From Notamacropus eugenii (lineage: Eukaryota > Chordata > Mammalia > Diprotodontia > Macropodidae): 64,000 bases of DNA. This document shows positions 23,078 through 34,750 of the stretch, in pieces. The stretch covers positions 253,455,010 through 253,519,009 of the forward strand of contig NC_092877.1 in assembly GCF_028372415.1 (NCBI RefSeq), in the 5' to 3' direction. The notes under the pieces were generated by a model, which saw only the letters and a program-made list of their open reading frames with translations, had not been told where the DNA came from and ran no database searches. The position numbers and the translations under genes are program-made. Numbering within the stretch: the first letter of the stretch is position 1; every line of letters begins with the position of its first letter.

Positions 23078-24346
23078 TGGAACCATGAGATGATGGAGTA
23101 AAAGCAGGGGCTTGCTTGAGATCCTCCCCAAACCCCTCCAAATACCTGCAAAAATGACTCTAAACAAATTCTAGAGGTACACAATGGAAAAAAATTACAG
23201 AGTGAAACAAATCTCCAGCCCAAGCCAACCTGAAAGGTCAACAGGAAGATAATATTGCAAGAGGCAGGGAGCAGAGACTAGTCTGGTATGGGTCATTCCA
23301 GATGGACAGGGCCAGTTCAGGCCTTAGGGGACTGAATCACTGGCAGGTGTGGCATTTTCCAGACTTCTTAATGAACAAACAACAAAGACAGCATAAAAAG
23401 TCAGTGGGAAAACTCTGTGAGACCTAAGTGAAAGAAGAGTGTGGTAAGGCTGAGGTTTGCCCCAGCCTCAGGCCAGAGGAGATGGTGGGAGCAGCTGCAG
23501 CGGTGGTTGTGTCTGGAACTCTGGGCCCAAAGGTGTTGGGGGATTGAGGAGCTTATACAAAATCTCTCATGCCTGGAACACTAGACCCACACTTATTCAA
23601 CCCCCACTGGACAGAGAGTACTACCTTGATAAAGAGCTAAAAAGTCAAGTATTTGACTGGGAAGATGAGCAAACAGTATAAAAACCCCACCAGACTACAG
23701 AATCTTACTTTGTTGATAAAGAAGATCAAAGCATACAATCAGAAGAAGACGATAAAGTCAAGGCTCATACATCAAAAGCCTCCAAGATAAATATGCACTG
23801 GTGGAGATCATGGAAGAGCTCAAAAAAGATATTGAAAATAAAATAAGAGAGGCAGAGGAACGATTGGGAAGAGAAATGACAGCAGTGCAAATAAATCATG
23901 ACAAATGACTACCCAGTTTGCTAAAGGACACCCCAAAAAAAATACTGAAGAAAAGAGCACCTTAAAATAAATTAATAGGCAAAAGAGGTCCAAAAGGCAA
24001 ATAAGGAGAAGAATTGCTTCAAAAGCAGAATGGGCCAAATGGAAAAAGGAGGTAGAAAAGCTCACTGAAGAAAGTAATTTCTTAAAAATTAGAATGGAGC
24101 AAACGGAAGCTAATGTCTTCACAAGAAATCAAGGAAGTATAAAACAGAGCCCAAAGAATGAAAAAAAAAAATCCAGACAGAAGACAATGGCAAATATATC
24201 TTTGGAAAAACCACTGACTTGGAAAATAGATCCATGAGAGATAACTTAAATATTATTGGATTACTGGAAAACCATGATTAAAAAAAATAGCCTAGACATC
24301 ATTTTTCAAGAAATTATCAAGGAAAACTGCCATGATATTCTAAAAC
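23078..24346 (+). mobile_element. LINE-1 5'UTR and ORF1
   Basis: 5'UTR head (GCAGGGGCTTGCTTGAGATC), closely like the L1 head at 59620. Then the ORF1 region with the charged coiled-coil repeats (KK...EEERLGREMTAVQ near 23850; KAEWAKWKKEVEKLTEESN near 24020) and the start of the RNA-binding domain (near 24240). ORF1 has stops and frameshifts. The ORF1 C-terminus and the start of ORF2 are missing. Confidence 0.82.
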
Positions 24347-24862
24347 CTCCAACCTTCTATAAAGGAGACCCCCAGTCAGAGGTTTTCTGTCTCAGTGTTT
24401 CTGCACTCACTGGGTATGTATCAGTTCCTTCTTGCCCCCACTGCTCTTCATTTTTGTAGCACAGCTGGGTCTGGCATTCCTTATCAGCAGAGGTTCCCTC
24501 AAACTTCCTAGGCACAAATGCCCAATCACCCTCATTACCCCTAGTGGGGGGGGAGGGGAAGTTCCTATGGCTGAGGCCAAGGCAGCCTCTCAACCCAACC
24601 AACCTCAAGACTTTCAGCTTGTTGTTAAGATGGATCTTTGTCTGGACGTGTTTACTCTTCATAGGGAGCAAACCTTTACCTGGGATTTTTCTTGAAATCT
24701 TCTCAATTTGTCCCAGTTGTGCCCCTTTTCTTCTTCATCTTCACCCATACTTTGTTCACATTAAGATGCTATTTTAACTCTTTTGTGGGGGAAAATCTTG
24801 AGAGCCTGGAATTTTCTGACCTACTCCACCATCTTCCCAGAATCCTCTCTAGCATCCAAAGT
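24347..24862 (-). mobile_element. inverted L1 5'UTR fragment inside the L1
   Basis: Read on the minus strand it starts ATTCTGGGAAGATGGTGGAG at about 24842, an L1-type 5' terminus of a different subfamily from the host L1, and continues as G+C-richer 5'UTR sequence. Neither strand carries L1 protein. The frames at 24357-24777 are non-coding. It separates ORF1 (left) from ORF2 (right). Confidence 0.65.
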
Positions 24863-27800
24863 CTTAAAAAAAAATTTAAATGAATTAAAGTAGGAAACAA
24901 AGAGTAAAATTTTACTAATGGAGAACCTCAACATTCCCCTATCAGAGCTAGACAAATCTAACCATCAAATAAATACAAAGTCAAAGGCATAAAGGGAATC
25001 TTAGAAAAAAATAGACATTATACATATCTGGATAAAACTATTCAACTTTTTTTTTTTTAACTCAGACTATATATGGCACCTTTTGCATGGCACTTTCAGA
25101 AAAAAAATGATCATGAAATAGGCCATTAAAACACCACCAACAATGGTGCAGATATTAAAAGCACACTTTTTTATAACATGATGCAATGAAATTTAAATTC
25201 AATGAAGAGCCGTGGAAGTAGAGATTAAATATTAATTGGCAACTCAACAATCTAATACTAAATAATAAGTAGGTCAAAGATCACTCTTAGAAACGATCAA
25301 CAATTTCGTTAACAATGAGACAAGATTCAAAAATGGTGAGATGTAGACAAAGAAGTACTTAAGAGAATTGTTCTTGTTTTTGTTTTTATTTTATTTTTAA
25401 AAGCATACATGGAAAAGAGAAATAGCATATCAATGAAATGGGAATGCAACTAATGAAACTAGAAAAAAATGAATTAAAAATTCCCAATTAAATATCAAAA
25501 TAGAAATCCTGAAAATCAAAGGAGAGATTAATAAAATTGAAAGTAAAAATCCATTATGAGAATAAATAAAATGAGGAGTTTATTTTATTAAAAATACATT
25601 CATAAATTTGATAAAATGTAAAGGAAACCTACTGGGCTCTACTATAGGCCAATAAATCTGAAAATACAGGTGAAATAGTTGCATATTTACACAAACATAA
25701 ATTATCCATATTATCAAAAGATAGAATAGTAAAATAAACTTATCTTGAACTAAGAAATCAAACAATCTACCAGTGTCCTGCCAAAGAAAAAAATCCCCAC
25801 AAACAAAATATTTTAAAAGTGAATTTTGGCAAATATTTGAGAAATAATTGGTTCTTATATTATATAGACTATTTTGAAATATATATATGAGAGTCCTTCC
25901 AAATTCATTATATGACAAAAATATGGCTTTGAAACCTAAACCAGGGGAAAAAAAGAGTAAAAGTAGTAGACCAATTTCCTTAATGAATATCATTGTAGAA
26001 ATCTTAAATTAAATATTCTCAAGGAGATTACAGCAATATATCACAAGGATTGTAAACTATGACAGTGATTTAAAGGAGAAATGTAGGACTAGTTCGATAT
26101 CTGGAAAAATATCAACATAATTGACTATATCAAAACCAAAAACACCAAAAATTACATAATTATATCAATAGATATGGAAGGGTATTTGATGAAACATAAC
26201 ATGTAATCCTATTAAAATATTAGAAAACACTGGAATTAAAAGAAATTTTTGTAATTGATATGTAATCTGTCTGAAACCATCAGATAGTGTTATTTCTAAT
26301 GAGGTTAAGCTAAAAAGTTTTCCTAACAAAATCAGGAATGAGGCAATAATATTTATTATTACAACTATTATTCAGTATTGAATTAGAAATTCTAGCTATA
26401 AGAATAAGAAAAAGAAACTGAAGGAATAAAAGTGGTGAATTATGAAACAAAACAATCATATTGTGATATAATGAAATATTTACACAACTCTTGAAAATCA
26501 ACTGAATATCTACTTAAAAATTTAAAACTTCAGCAAGTTACAGGATATAAATCATAACCATTTCTAGACACTGCCATCAAAACACAGCAGCAAGAGGCAG
26601 AAAAAAATTTCATTTAAATTAATGACAGACAAAATAAAATACTTGGGATTCTGTCTGCAAGGATAAACCCAAGAATTATATGAACATAACTTAAAAAAAA
26701 GAAAAAAACTTTTCACAGAATTAGATAGATCTAAACAATTGAGGAAATATTAGTTGCTCATTGATAGGATGAGCAAAAATAATTAAAATAACAATTCTAA
26801 GTTTTAATTTACTTATTTAACAATATTCCAATCAAGTTGCCAAAGATTATTTTATCAAGCTAGAGAAAACAGTAATAAAACTTGTCTGGAAAAGTAATAG
26901 GTGAAAGATGTCAAGATAATTAATGAAAAAACTGTTAAAGATGGTGGCCTATCAATTCCAGATTTCAAACTATATTACAAAGAGGTAATCTTCAGAACAA
27001 CCTGATACTAGTTAAGAGATAAAATGGTGATTCAATGGAATATATTAGGTATTCAATACATAGTAGTAAATGACCACAGTAATCTAGAGTTTGATTAAAC
27101 CCACAGACCCAAGTTTGGGGGGTAGAAACTCAATATTTCATAAAAAAAAAAATTTCTGGGAGAAATTGAAAGTAGTTCAACCACCACCATACACCAGATA
27201 CCATGATAAGGTCAAAATGGATAAATGATTCAGTGAAAAAAGGTAATATCACATGAAAATTAGGAGACTATGGAAAACAACTAAATTCCAAATATATACA
27301 TAAGAAGAGTTATTCATCAAATAAGAGATAAAGGGAGTTATTGGATGTAAAATAATTTTGACTACATAAACTTAAAAAGCTTTCAAATAAACAAATCTAA
27401 TGTCACCAAAATGAGGGGTGGAACCTTAAAATTATTTTACAACAATTTTCTTTGACAAAGGCCACGTTTCTGAAATGTATAGAAAACTGAGGGAAATTTA
27501 TAAAAATAAGCCATTTTCAAGTTGATACATAGTCAAAGAATATCAATAGAAAGTTTTTAGAAGAACAAATCAAAGTTATCCATATTCACATGAAAAAAAT
27601 GTCTTAAATCACTTTTAATTAGAGAAATACAAATCAAATCAACTCTCAAATATTACGTCACTTCTATCAGATTGGCTAACATGACAAAGAAGGAAAATGA
27701 CAAATGCTGGAAAAAATGTCTGTTGGTGGAGTTTTGAACTGATCCAACTACTCTGCAGAGTATTTTGGAACTATGCCCAAAGTGTTATAGAACACATTAA

Positions 27801-28440
27801 TGCAGACATAGCACCGCTAAGTCAATATTCCAAAGAAACCAAAGAAAATTTAAAAAGACTTATTTGTCCAAAATATTTGTAATAGTTTCTTGAGGTGGCA
27901 AAGAATTGGAAATGTCATCACTTGAGGGGGTAACTGAACAAGTTGTTTGTTATTATGATGGAATTCTATTGTGCTATATGATAAGTTACTAGCATGATGG
28001 TTTCAGAAAACCCTGAGAAGACCTATGTGAACTGACATAAAGTGAACTGACGAGAGCCAGGAAATCATTTTACATAGTAATAACGATTTTGTAAGATAAT
28101 CACATGAATGACCTGCTGTTCTTTCAATACAATGATACAAGATAATTTTGAAGGACTTAGTATACAAAATACTACTTGCCTCCAAGGAATGGAATTATGG
28201 ACTCTGAATGCCAATTGTAGTTGTTTCTTACAATCTTTACCTTCATGCTTTTATTCCTTTCTGGCTTGTTTTCAGATATAACTAATATGGGTATATGTTT
28301 TGCATGTATAATCAATATGAAATTGATTTTCAAGGAGTTATGAATGGTGGAAGTGAGGTAGAATATTTAGAATTCAAATTATTTTTTAAAAATTGTTTAC
28401 AATTGCATGAAATTGGGAAATATTTACTAAAATATCAATA
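24863..28440 (+). mobile_element. LINE-1 ORF2 and 3' end
   Basis: Begins with the end of the endonuclease (PLSELDKSNHQINTKSKA, 24937-24990), then RT and the C-terminal region: PIRPTMNI-like at 25965, the palm near 26150-26470, IPIKLPKIILSS-like at 26825, the Cys/His-bearing C-terminus around 27700-27880 ([20 protein letters not shown]) and the 3'UTR (TGACTAATATGGG-like, 28285), ending in a diffuse A-rich stretch near 28440. Many stops and frameshifts; no long frame remains. Confidence 0.85.
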
Positions 28441-29364
28441 ATTAAACCTATTCTTAGAATTTATAGCAATAATTCAATCATTACCACTATTATGTGCCTA
28501 CTAAGTCCCAGATATTGCCATCATTACTGAAAGTGACCTGGAAGATGATCTTGTCCATACAAGGGCAATGAAGTACATAAAAGTGTGTTACTTGTTCTTA
28601 CTTAAATATATACTAGATATGAAGAAGTTGTGTTAAGACCTTTATCCCCCAAATCCATACACAATGATCTTTTCAATACATCTTGATGCTTTTCTCAATG
28701 GAGCTTCTCAGATGTGATTACAAAAATATCTCATTTCCTGGCTTAACACGACAAATGCAGAACAAATATCCCTGTCCATCTGAAAGTAATAAAATATTTT
28801 AATTTCAATTCCATTGACTCTTTCCTACCAGGATTGATTGAAAGATATGAAATTCAGTTCAAATTCTCAAAACCTTTACTAAATCATTTCATATTCTATG
28901 CATTTCACAAGTGCTACTTTCTTTATATTTTCAAGAAATAATTTCCATGACTATTAATTAATGCAAAACAAGTTGAGATTTTCCAAGGCTGTTGGTATTA
29001 CCATACGTATGTGTAAGACATTCTATTTCTTAATCCCTAGGTTCACTTTAAGCAGTTAATACCAATGAGTCACTTTAAAGCATACAATCTAAAATTTAAT
29101 TGATTACGAATTTGTGTGCCTTGCATATACAATGACTACAATTTATTAGTACACGACATAATCCAAATTGTTGTTGCTATTTACAAATTTAAAATGATAC
29201 ATAGTATCTCAAAGTCATATTTTGCTGAATGTCAGATAAGTATAAATTAGTATTTCACTCTTGAAATAGCACAAAGAAACATGCAAGTGTTTACTTTTTA
29301 TTCTTATGAGTTTGGTAAGTCTCTATTGGCAAGTCAGAATTGCAACCCATATCTTTAAAAGACC

Positions 29365-29455
29365 TATACAAATATGTGAATACACACATATATGTAGATA
29401 TATAGGTATACATATAAATATATATGCATATAAACACATTAAACACATACAAACA
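29365..29455. repeat. (ACAT)/(AT) simple repeat
   Basis: Degenerate ATATGT and ACACAT units. Confidence 0.7.
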
Positions 29456-29785
29456 TAGCACTACATATCTCTATGTGATGCTAAATGATTTGTTCTTCTG
29501 GATCCTTGTAGCCACAGTAAATCTCTAAATATTATTTAGAATTAATTGTGCTTTTTAATTCGCATCACATTGATGTTTGAATATTTTCTTCCTGTCTCCT
29601 ACTCACTAAAAGTTTCCTTGTAACATTTTTTAAGAAAAATGAAAAGGGGAAAATATGTTGCTTAAAACCAACCATTCATTTTACTCTAACAGAATATGCA
29701 ATATTTTATTATTCCATAACGAAAGTTTCCTAAAGGGTGATGCATTTTCTAAACTCTCCTCTTGAGTTTCCTCCATTTATCAATC

Positions 29786-29880
29786 AATTTCTTTCTTTTC
29801 TCCTTTCTTCCTTTCTTTTCCTTCCTTTCTTCTTCCTTTCTTTTTCTTTCTTTCTGTTATTTTTTTCTTTTTGTTCTTTC
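29786..29880. repeat. (CTTT)n polypyrimidine tract
   Basis: Imperfect TTTC and CTTC units. They create the Phe/Leu/Ser-rich 94-residue frame at 29737-30021, which is an artefact. Confidence 0.85.
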
Positions 29881-30204
29881 CATTTATATTTGTTAGATCA
29901 TGTAGAGTTTTCTTTCTCAGTTATATTAATTCACATAATTATTCCTATGTTTCTCTGCATTTATATCCATTTCTTCTTTTGTAACACTAACTTTCTCTTA
30001 TATTCCTGTAAAACTTGTTAAGCTCTTTCACGTTTGAAGGGTGTTAAAATACTTATTCAGTTTCTGAAACTTGATCAACCTATTAGACCTTAAAATCATG
30101 AGATGTTCTAGGATGCCTCTCACAATAATGTATTTTTTGCATTAAAACAGAGACTTTTTTTCATTTTCAATGATGTATGAAGATTCAAATGAATGCATGA
30201 AACG

Positions 30205-30318
30205 AAAATATTATATTGTATTATCTTATGTTATATTTTATATGATATTATATGATATTATATGACATGATATTATATGATGTTATATGACATGATATTA
30301 TATTATATTATATTAATA
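30205..30318. repeat. ATGATATTAT minisatellite
   Basis: About eight to ten units of a 10-11 bp motif (ATATGATATT), with GACATG variants occurring as a higher-order pattern, ending in (TATTA)n. Confidence 0.85.
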
Positions 30319-31394
30319 CTTTGCTTCCCTAGGAGCATTCTCAGTAGTAATGAACATCGTATACTTGTTTATCTTTGGACAACCTGACAAACATTTATTT
30401 GAAAAAGACCTGGAATTTTAATGTACGAATAGGTTAGTCTAGTCAAATATTTTCAAGAAGTAATGAGAACTGGCATTGCATTAAAAAGATCACAGTATAT
30501 CACATAAGGAATGCTGTAGTGTTGTCAGTTTTCCTATACTCTATTTTAGTTATACTCTATGGTATTCAATTGTGGGCATCATTTTTTTTTGGAAAGAAAT
30601 CACAAAAGTGTATTATCTCTATTTGTTCTAGTACTGATCCCCTCCCACACCTTTCTCCATAGTCAAGATGGAAAGTAGGATATCAAAAAGATTACAAACC
30701 ATGTAAAATTAACATTATATGTAGCATGTGAGTATCGTTAAAGTGTGAAAACCTGCGTGGATATTCTAACTTTATTAAAATAACTTAAAAGTTGGTGGGT
30801 TGGAGCTGCATCCTTCTGTCAAAATCAATTTAAGATTTTGAATGTGATTTTGGAGATTGAATCCCAGATATTTTATGTTTTGAAGTTATTTGGATAGTAT
30901 TTCGCTTCCTATTATTTTCTCTTTTTATTATTGACATATGTATAATAAAGAAATGCTGTTGACTTAGAGAACTTCTTTTGTAACTTGCAAGTTAACTGAA
31001 ATTATTCATTACTTTAATTGAAAAAATACTGCTAATTTCTTAGGATTGTCTATGTAAATAATCATACTATTATAAATATATTCTTATATAAACTTGGAGA
31101 ATACTTTATTAATATCAAATTTAACCTTTACAGAGCTAAAGAAAATAATAATATAATTCCTTAATTAAACAAAAGATATAGTTTTTCAGAAGAAATGATG
31201 AAAAGAGGCAATAATAGAGGGTGAAAGACATATTCATACCCTTACCCTGTGTAATATAAGGTATGATTATCAAAATGATCTGTTTGAGAAGGGAAGACAT
31301 CTCACTCTGTTTCTTTGCATGGATGAAGGCCTGCAGGCTTAAAACATTGTATTACGATGCACATTTTTTATATGTTGGCTGTTTGGATAGTCAT

Positions 31395-31505
31395 ACAGAA
31401 TATTCTCTCTGTCTCTCTCTGACTCTTTCTGTCTCTGTCTCTCTATCTTCCTCTCTTTTTGTTTATGTCTTTTCCTGTGTGTCTCTTTGTGTCTTGTCTC
31501 TATTG
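31395..31505. repeat. CT-rich simple repeat
   Basis: Impure (CTCTGT) and (TCTCT) units. The 81-residue frame at 31263-31508 crosses it. Confidence 0.8.
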
Positions 31506-31695
31506 TAAGGAAATTGTTCCTTGATAAGGGCTAGAAGAAGGGATCCAGGGAGAAACCAAGATTATATCATCATAGCTTACTCTTTTAACAAAGGTCTTTA
31601 AGTTATACCTCTCAAAGAAACTTTTTTTATGATTTTTAACGTAGTCATGGGAGACATCTCATTGGAGGAAGGCCTTTATAAAGCAATGTTTTATT

Positions 31696-31920
31696 CTACT
31701 GAACCAGATTTTTTTTTCTTTTCAACAAATAATAAGCATGGACTTTGCCATCTCTATACATTTCGATCAACTGAGTGAATGCAAAAATGTGTTCTTCTGC
31801 TGGATACAATATTGAAAAACCTCTTGTTTTCTTGCATTCTTCCAGACTGATATTGTTATGTATGTAGATTATTCTTGTAAAATACTTGAAGCTATAGGAA
31901 ACAAAACTTATGGTTAACAA
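31696..31920 (-). other. open frame, 74 codons, unknown
   Basis: A minus-strand frame whose middle (KKTRGFSILYPAEEHIFAFT, then QLIEMYRDGKVHAYYLL) has an ordinary globular amino-acid mix rather than the Phe/Ile/Asn/Lys mix usual for chance frames here. A TTTCCTATAG stretch just inside its start resembles a splice acceptor. I do not recognise a family. It could be an exon, a pseudogene scrap or chance. Confidence 0.2.
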
Positions 31921-33309
31921 GTTCTTTCTATTCTTTTAGTCACTATGTTTGGCTATGTTATATTTGATAACCTATGTTGTGATTAGGCTTGAGTTTTTAT
32001 TTTCTAAGCCTTTGATATCCACTCTTCTTTCATATAACTCAATAACCAATGCCTTCTCTGTGCATATTTGTTCTACACTAGTTGTTTTCATCTTAATTTT
32101 TATTCAGGACCATTTTCTCTTCCTCATAAATCACATATGAGGTTATGATGCTAGATTCAAAATGTGATAACTATTGCTATTACTAGTAAAGATAAACTCT
32201 ACTGGAAAATGAAAGGTTGTCTTGCAAGTCCTACTTGTTGTCAGACTTACAGTTTTATGCTTTAACTTGCTGATAATGACTTTGCTTATTTCTCAATCTA
32301 ACTTGTCACTCCTATTTTTCTCACCAAGATTGCTGACGGTTTTTTGAGGAAATACTCTTCATAATCTTTCACTGTCTTCTTCCATAAGTTTTAACAAGAG
32401 ATTTTTAATCTAAACTAGAGTTGCCTTTTGCCACTGTATCTTGATAACTGCCATGAAGACACAAATGTTGACTAAAACAGTTTCTGGAGTCTTTTGATTT
32501 CTTCATTAAGTCTGCTGATTTATATTTGTCTAAACTCCTTAATAAATCAAGATAATATGCATTTATTCATGTTCATTTATCAATTTCTTATTTTCAAGCT
32601 TCAACAATTTGTTTCAACATATTATATTACAATTGTTTTTATTTCCTATGCCTGTAATTTTTCCCAGCTTTAAGTAATTCCTTTCCCTGTTCAACCTCTG
32701 CATTAGCATTTAGAGCTCATTGACCTCCAAGATGATAAAGTCACAGGGAAGAATAAATGTTATTAAATTTATTCCAATCTTTTACCCACAGTGTTCTAAA
32801 CTCTTGGATCATTAAGTTTTCTAAGACTTCAAATTTTACCGTGGTGTTGTTAGAACCTTGAGGAGTAGATAGGGACTAGAATTTGCCCTCCTAATTCAAG
32901 TCGAATGTTTATCACATTTTTTTCATATGAATTAATTTTATTTTTCACAATTGTCAAATCAAAATTATTTGGACAGATGATGTGTTTGGTTTTCAGCAAG
33001 TATACAAAATAAACGAGGATCTGATGAGAAATAGCAATATTATTCATATGGGAAAAAAGGAATAATGTATTTTCCATTTTAATCATCCCTGATTCTGTCC
33101 CACGATGCAGCTGAGAGCAACATCCTCACAAGAAGAGAAAGAAGCAAGCACAAACCTAATATCATGTAATTTTCAGTACATCAATACTGATTGATCTGAG
33201 TCAACAAAGTTATAGTTTTTTTTTTCAATTTGGTTAAATTTCTTCTAGTTGGAATCGTTAAGCCCTTTCTGAAATTGTTTTATCAAGACCACTTTATTTT
33301 ATCTAATTT
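31921..33309. other. unclassified DNA
   Basis: No transposon recognised. On the minus strand 32300-32800 hints at broken coiled-coil-like reading (such as EVEQGKELLKAGKN) but stops occur every few dozen codons. I make no call. Confidence 0.5.
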
Positions 33310-34024
33310 TTAAGCATGCAGTCAAAAGAAACTTCAGTGGTGGAATGGAGTCAAAATGACTGAGAGAAGCCTGGAAGCTGTCTGAGCTCTGCCCAGTTTC
33401 CCTCAAAAGCAATGTTAAATTAAGCCTCCCAATGAATTCTGAAGTGAAAGAATCCACAAAACGACAGAATGGAACAATCTTTTGGTCCAAGAAAACTTAG
33501 AAGGACTTCAAGAAAGTCTCACTTGGGTAGAAGGGGAGAGAGGTAGTGTTTGGGTAAGCCATAGAAGGCTCTTAGCCACAGTACAGATCAGCAACCTAGG
33601 TCCCCTGTCCTAGCTCATCACATGAATAACACAGCAGATTAACTGTGAGGCTTTGAGCCCAGCAGTGGAGGGCAAATTGCTAGCCCCAGAACCCAGGGCT
33701 CAACAGGCAAAACTAGGCTGGGCCATTACAGCACAGTGGTCAAGCCACCAGCACCTCAAGCTCCAGAGCAGAAAACCAGTAACCAGGCCCCTGGCCCCCA
33801 AATAAAAACTTTGGGAGACTGCCCTCTGTGCAGATTTGCAGAGTTCAACGTTTTTAAATGACCAAAAAAGAAATGAACCCTGATCATAGAAAGGTACTAC
33901 AACAAAATAGAAGACAAAAAAAAAAAAAAAAAAAGAAAACCTCAGAAGGGGAGAACAATTTTACAACCTCATACAAACCACATGTAAAACCTCAAAGGGG
34001 AATGTGAATGAGTTCAAAAGAATT
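33310..34024 (+). mobile_element. LINE-1 5'UTR and ORF1 start (host of a retrocopy)
   Basis: 5'UTR of an L1 subfamily different from those at 23.1 and 59.6 kb: GACTGAGAGAAGCCTGGAAG, CAGTTTCCCTCAAAAGCAAT, then the G+C-richer ACCAGGCCCCTGGCCCCCAA. ORF1 begins at the ATG near 33860 with MTKKEMNPDHRKVLQQN. It is interrupted at about 34024 by the antisense NMRAL1-like retrocopy and resumes at 35746. Confidence 0.8.
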
Positions 34025-34049
34025 GTATTTTATTTTTTTTAAATATTTA

Positions 34050-34205
34050 TAAAGCATTTTAATGCTTATGAAGAACTTTACAGACATAGGTCTCATCCAA
34101 TCCTCATAGTAACCCTGTGAGGAATTATAAATATAGTCATTTTCATTTTCCAGATAAGGTGCAGCCACTTGTGATTTCAGGGGCAGGATTTGAACCTGAG
34201 CCCTC
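34050..34205 (-). mobile_element. MIR in the retrocopy's 3'UTR (near the tail)
   Basis: Antisense MIR: TAAAGCATTTTAATGCTTAT, CTCATAGTAACCCTGTGAGG, TTTCCAGATAAGG, GGCAGGATTTGAACC. In the transcript sense (minus strand) it would read forward. Confidence 0.82.
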
Positions 34206-34209
34206 TTGA

Positions 34210-34380
34210 CATGGAATAGTGGAAAGCACCTGATTTGACGTCAGACCTGGGTTCAGGTTGCAGATCTGCTGCTTATTATTTGTATAACTTTGGAACAGTC
34301 ACTCCACATCTGTGGGCCTCAGATGACATGACCTCTAAATCCCTTTTCAAGTCTAAATCTATGACCCTCGTATGACAAAT
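34210..34380 (+). mobile_element. MIR/Ther-1-type SINE in the retrocopy's 3'UTR
   Basis: Sense CORE-SINE: GGAATAGTGGAAAGCACCTG, GTCAGACCTGGGTTCAGGTT, ACAGTCACTCCACATCTGTG, GGGCCTCAGATGACATGACC and TCTAAATCTATGACCCTCG. Confidence 0.85.
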
Positions 34381-34561
34381 CCAGCCCTTTCTTCATCCAT
34401 CACTCCCTGCTACCCCTGGGTAAATTGGATAAATACAGGAAAATTTTAACAGTATTCACCAGTGATGAGAAGGCTCCCAGGAATCTTTTCATAATACAAT
34501 GAAATCACTTTTCACTGGATTGGTTTGAATCAGTTCAAAGTTTTGCCCATCCCACTTATAA

Positions 34562-34750
34562 GAGGATCATGGTATAATTTAGAGTTGTCAAGGACCTTCT
34601 AGTCCAAGCACTTCATCTTACAGATGAGGAAACTGAGGCTCAAAGAGGGCAAGTAAGTGCCTAAGGTCCCAGAGGTTTTAAGTGGCAAAGCCTAGATTTG
34701 AACCTTGATCTCGCTGTAAAAATGCAGCACTCTGACCATGGCACCACATT
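34562..34750 (-). mobile_element. MIR/Ther-1-type SINE just 3' of the pseudogene CDS
   Basis: Antisense: AAGGACCTTCTAGTCCAAGC, TTACAGATGAGGAAACTGAG, GAGGGCAAGTAAGTGCC, GCCTAGATTTGAACC and TCTGACCATGGCACCACATT. It lies just downstream of the stop codon of the NMRAL1-like copy, in its 3'UTR. Confidence 0.88.

Larger units (their letters stand above)
28441..31695. other. transposon-poor A+T-rich DNA
   Basis: No transposon, gene or RNA recognised apart from the simple repeats listed separately. Together with 31921-33309 it is the longest stretch in the window that I cannot assign to a mobile element. Confidence 0.55.

Noticed and set aside
24432-24777. overlapping open frames in a G+C-richer block, possible exon
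   Set aside because: The block is an inverted L1 5'UTR fragment (ATTCTGGGAAGATGG start on the minus strand).
32300-32840. minus-strand reading with coiled-coil-like phrases (EVEQGKELLKAGKN), possible pseudogene of a coiled-coil protein
   Set aside because: Stops are frequent, phrases shift frame, and I cannot match a family. Lys/Glu/Leu-rich phrases are common by chance here.
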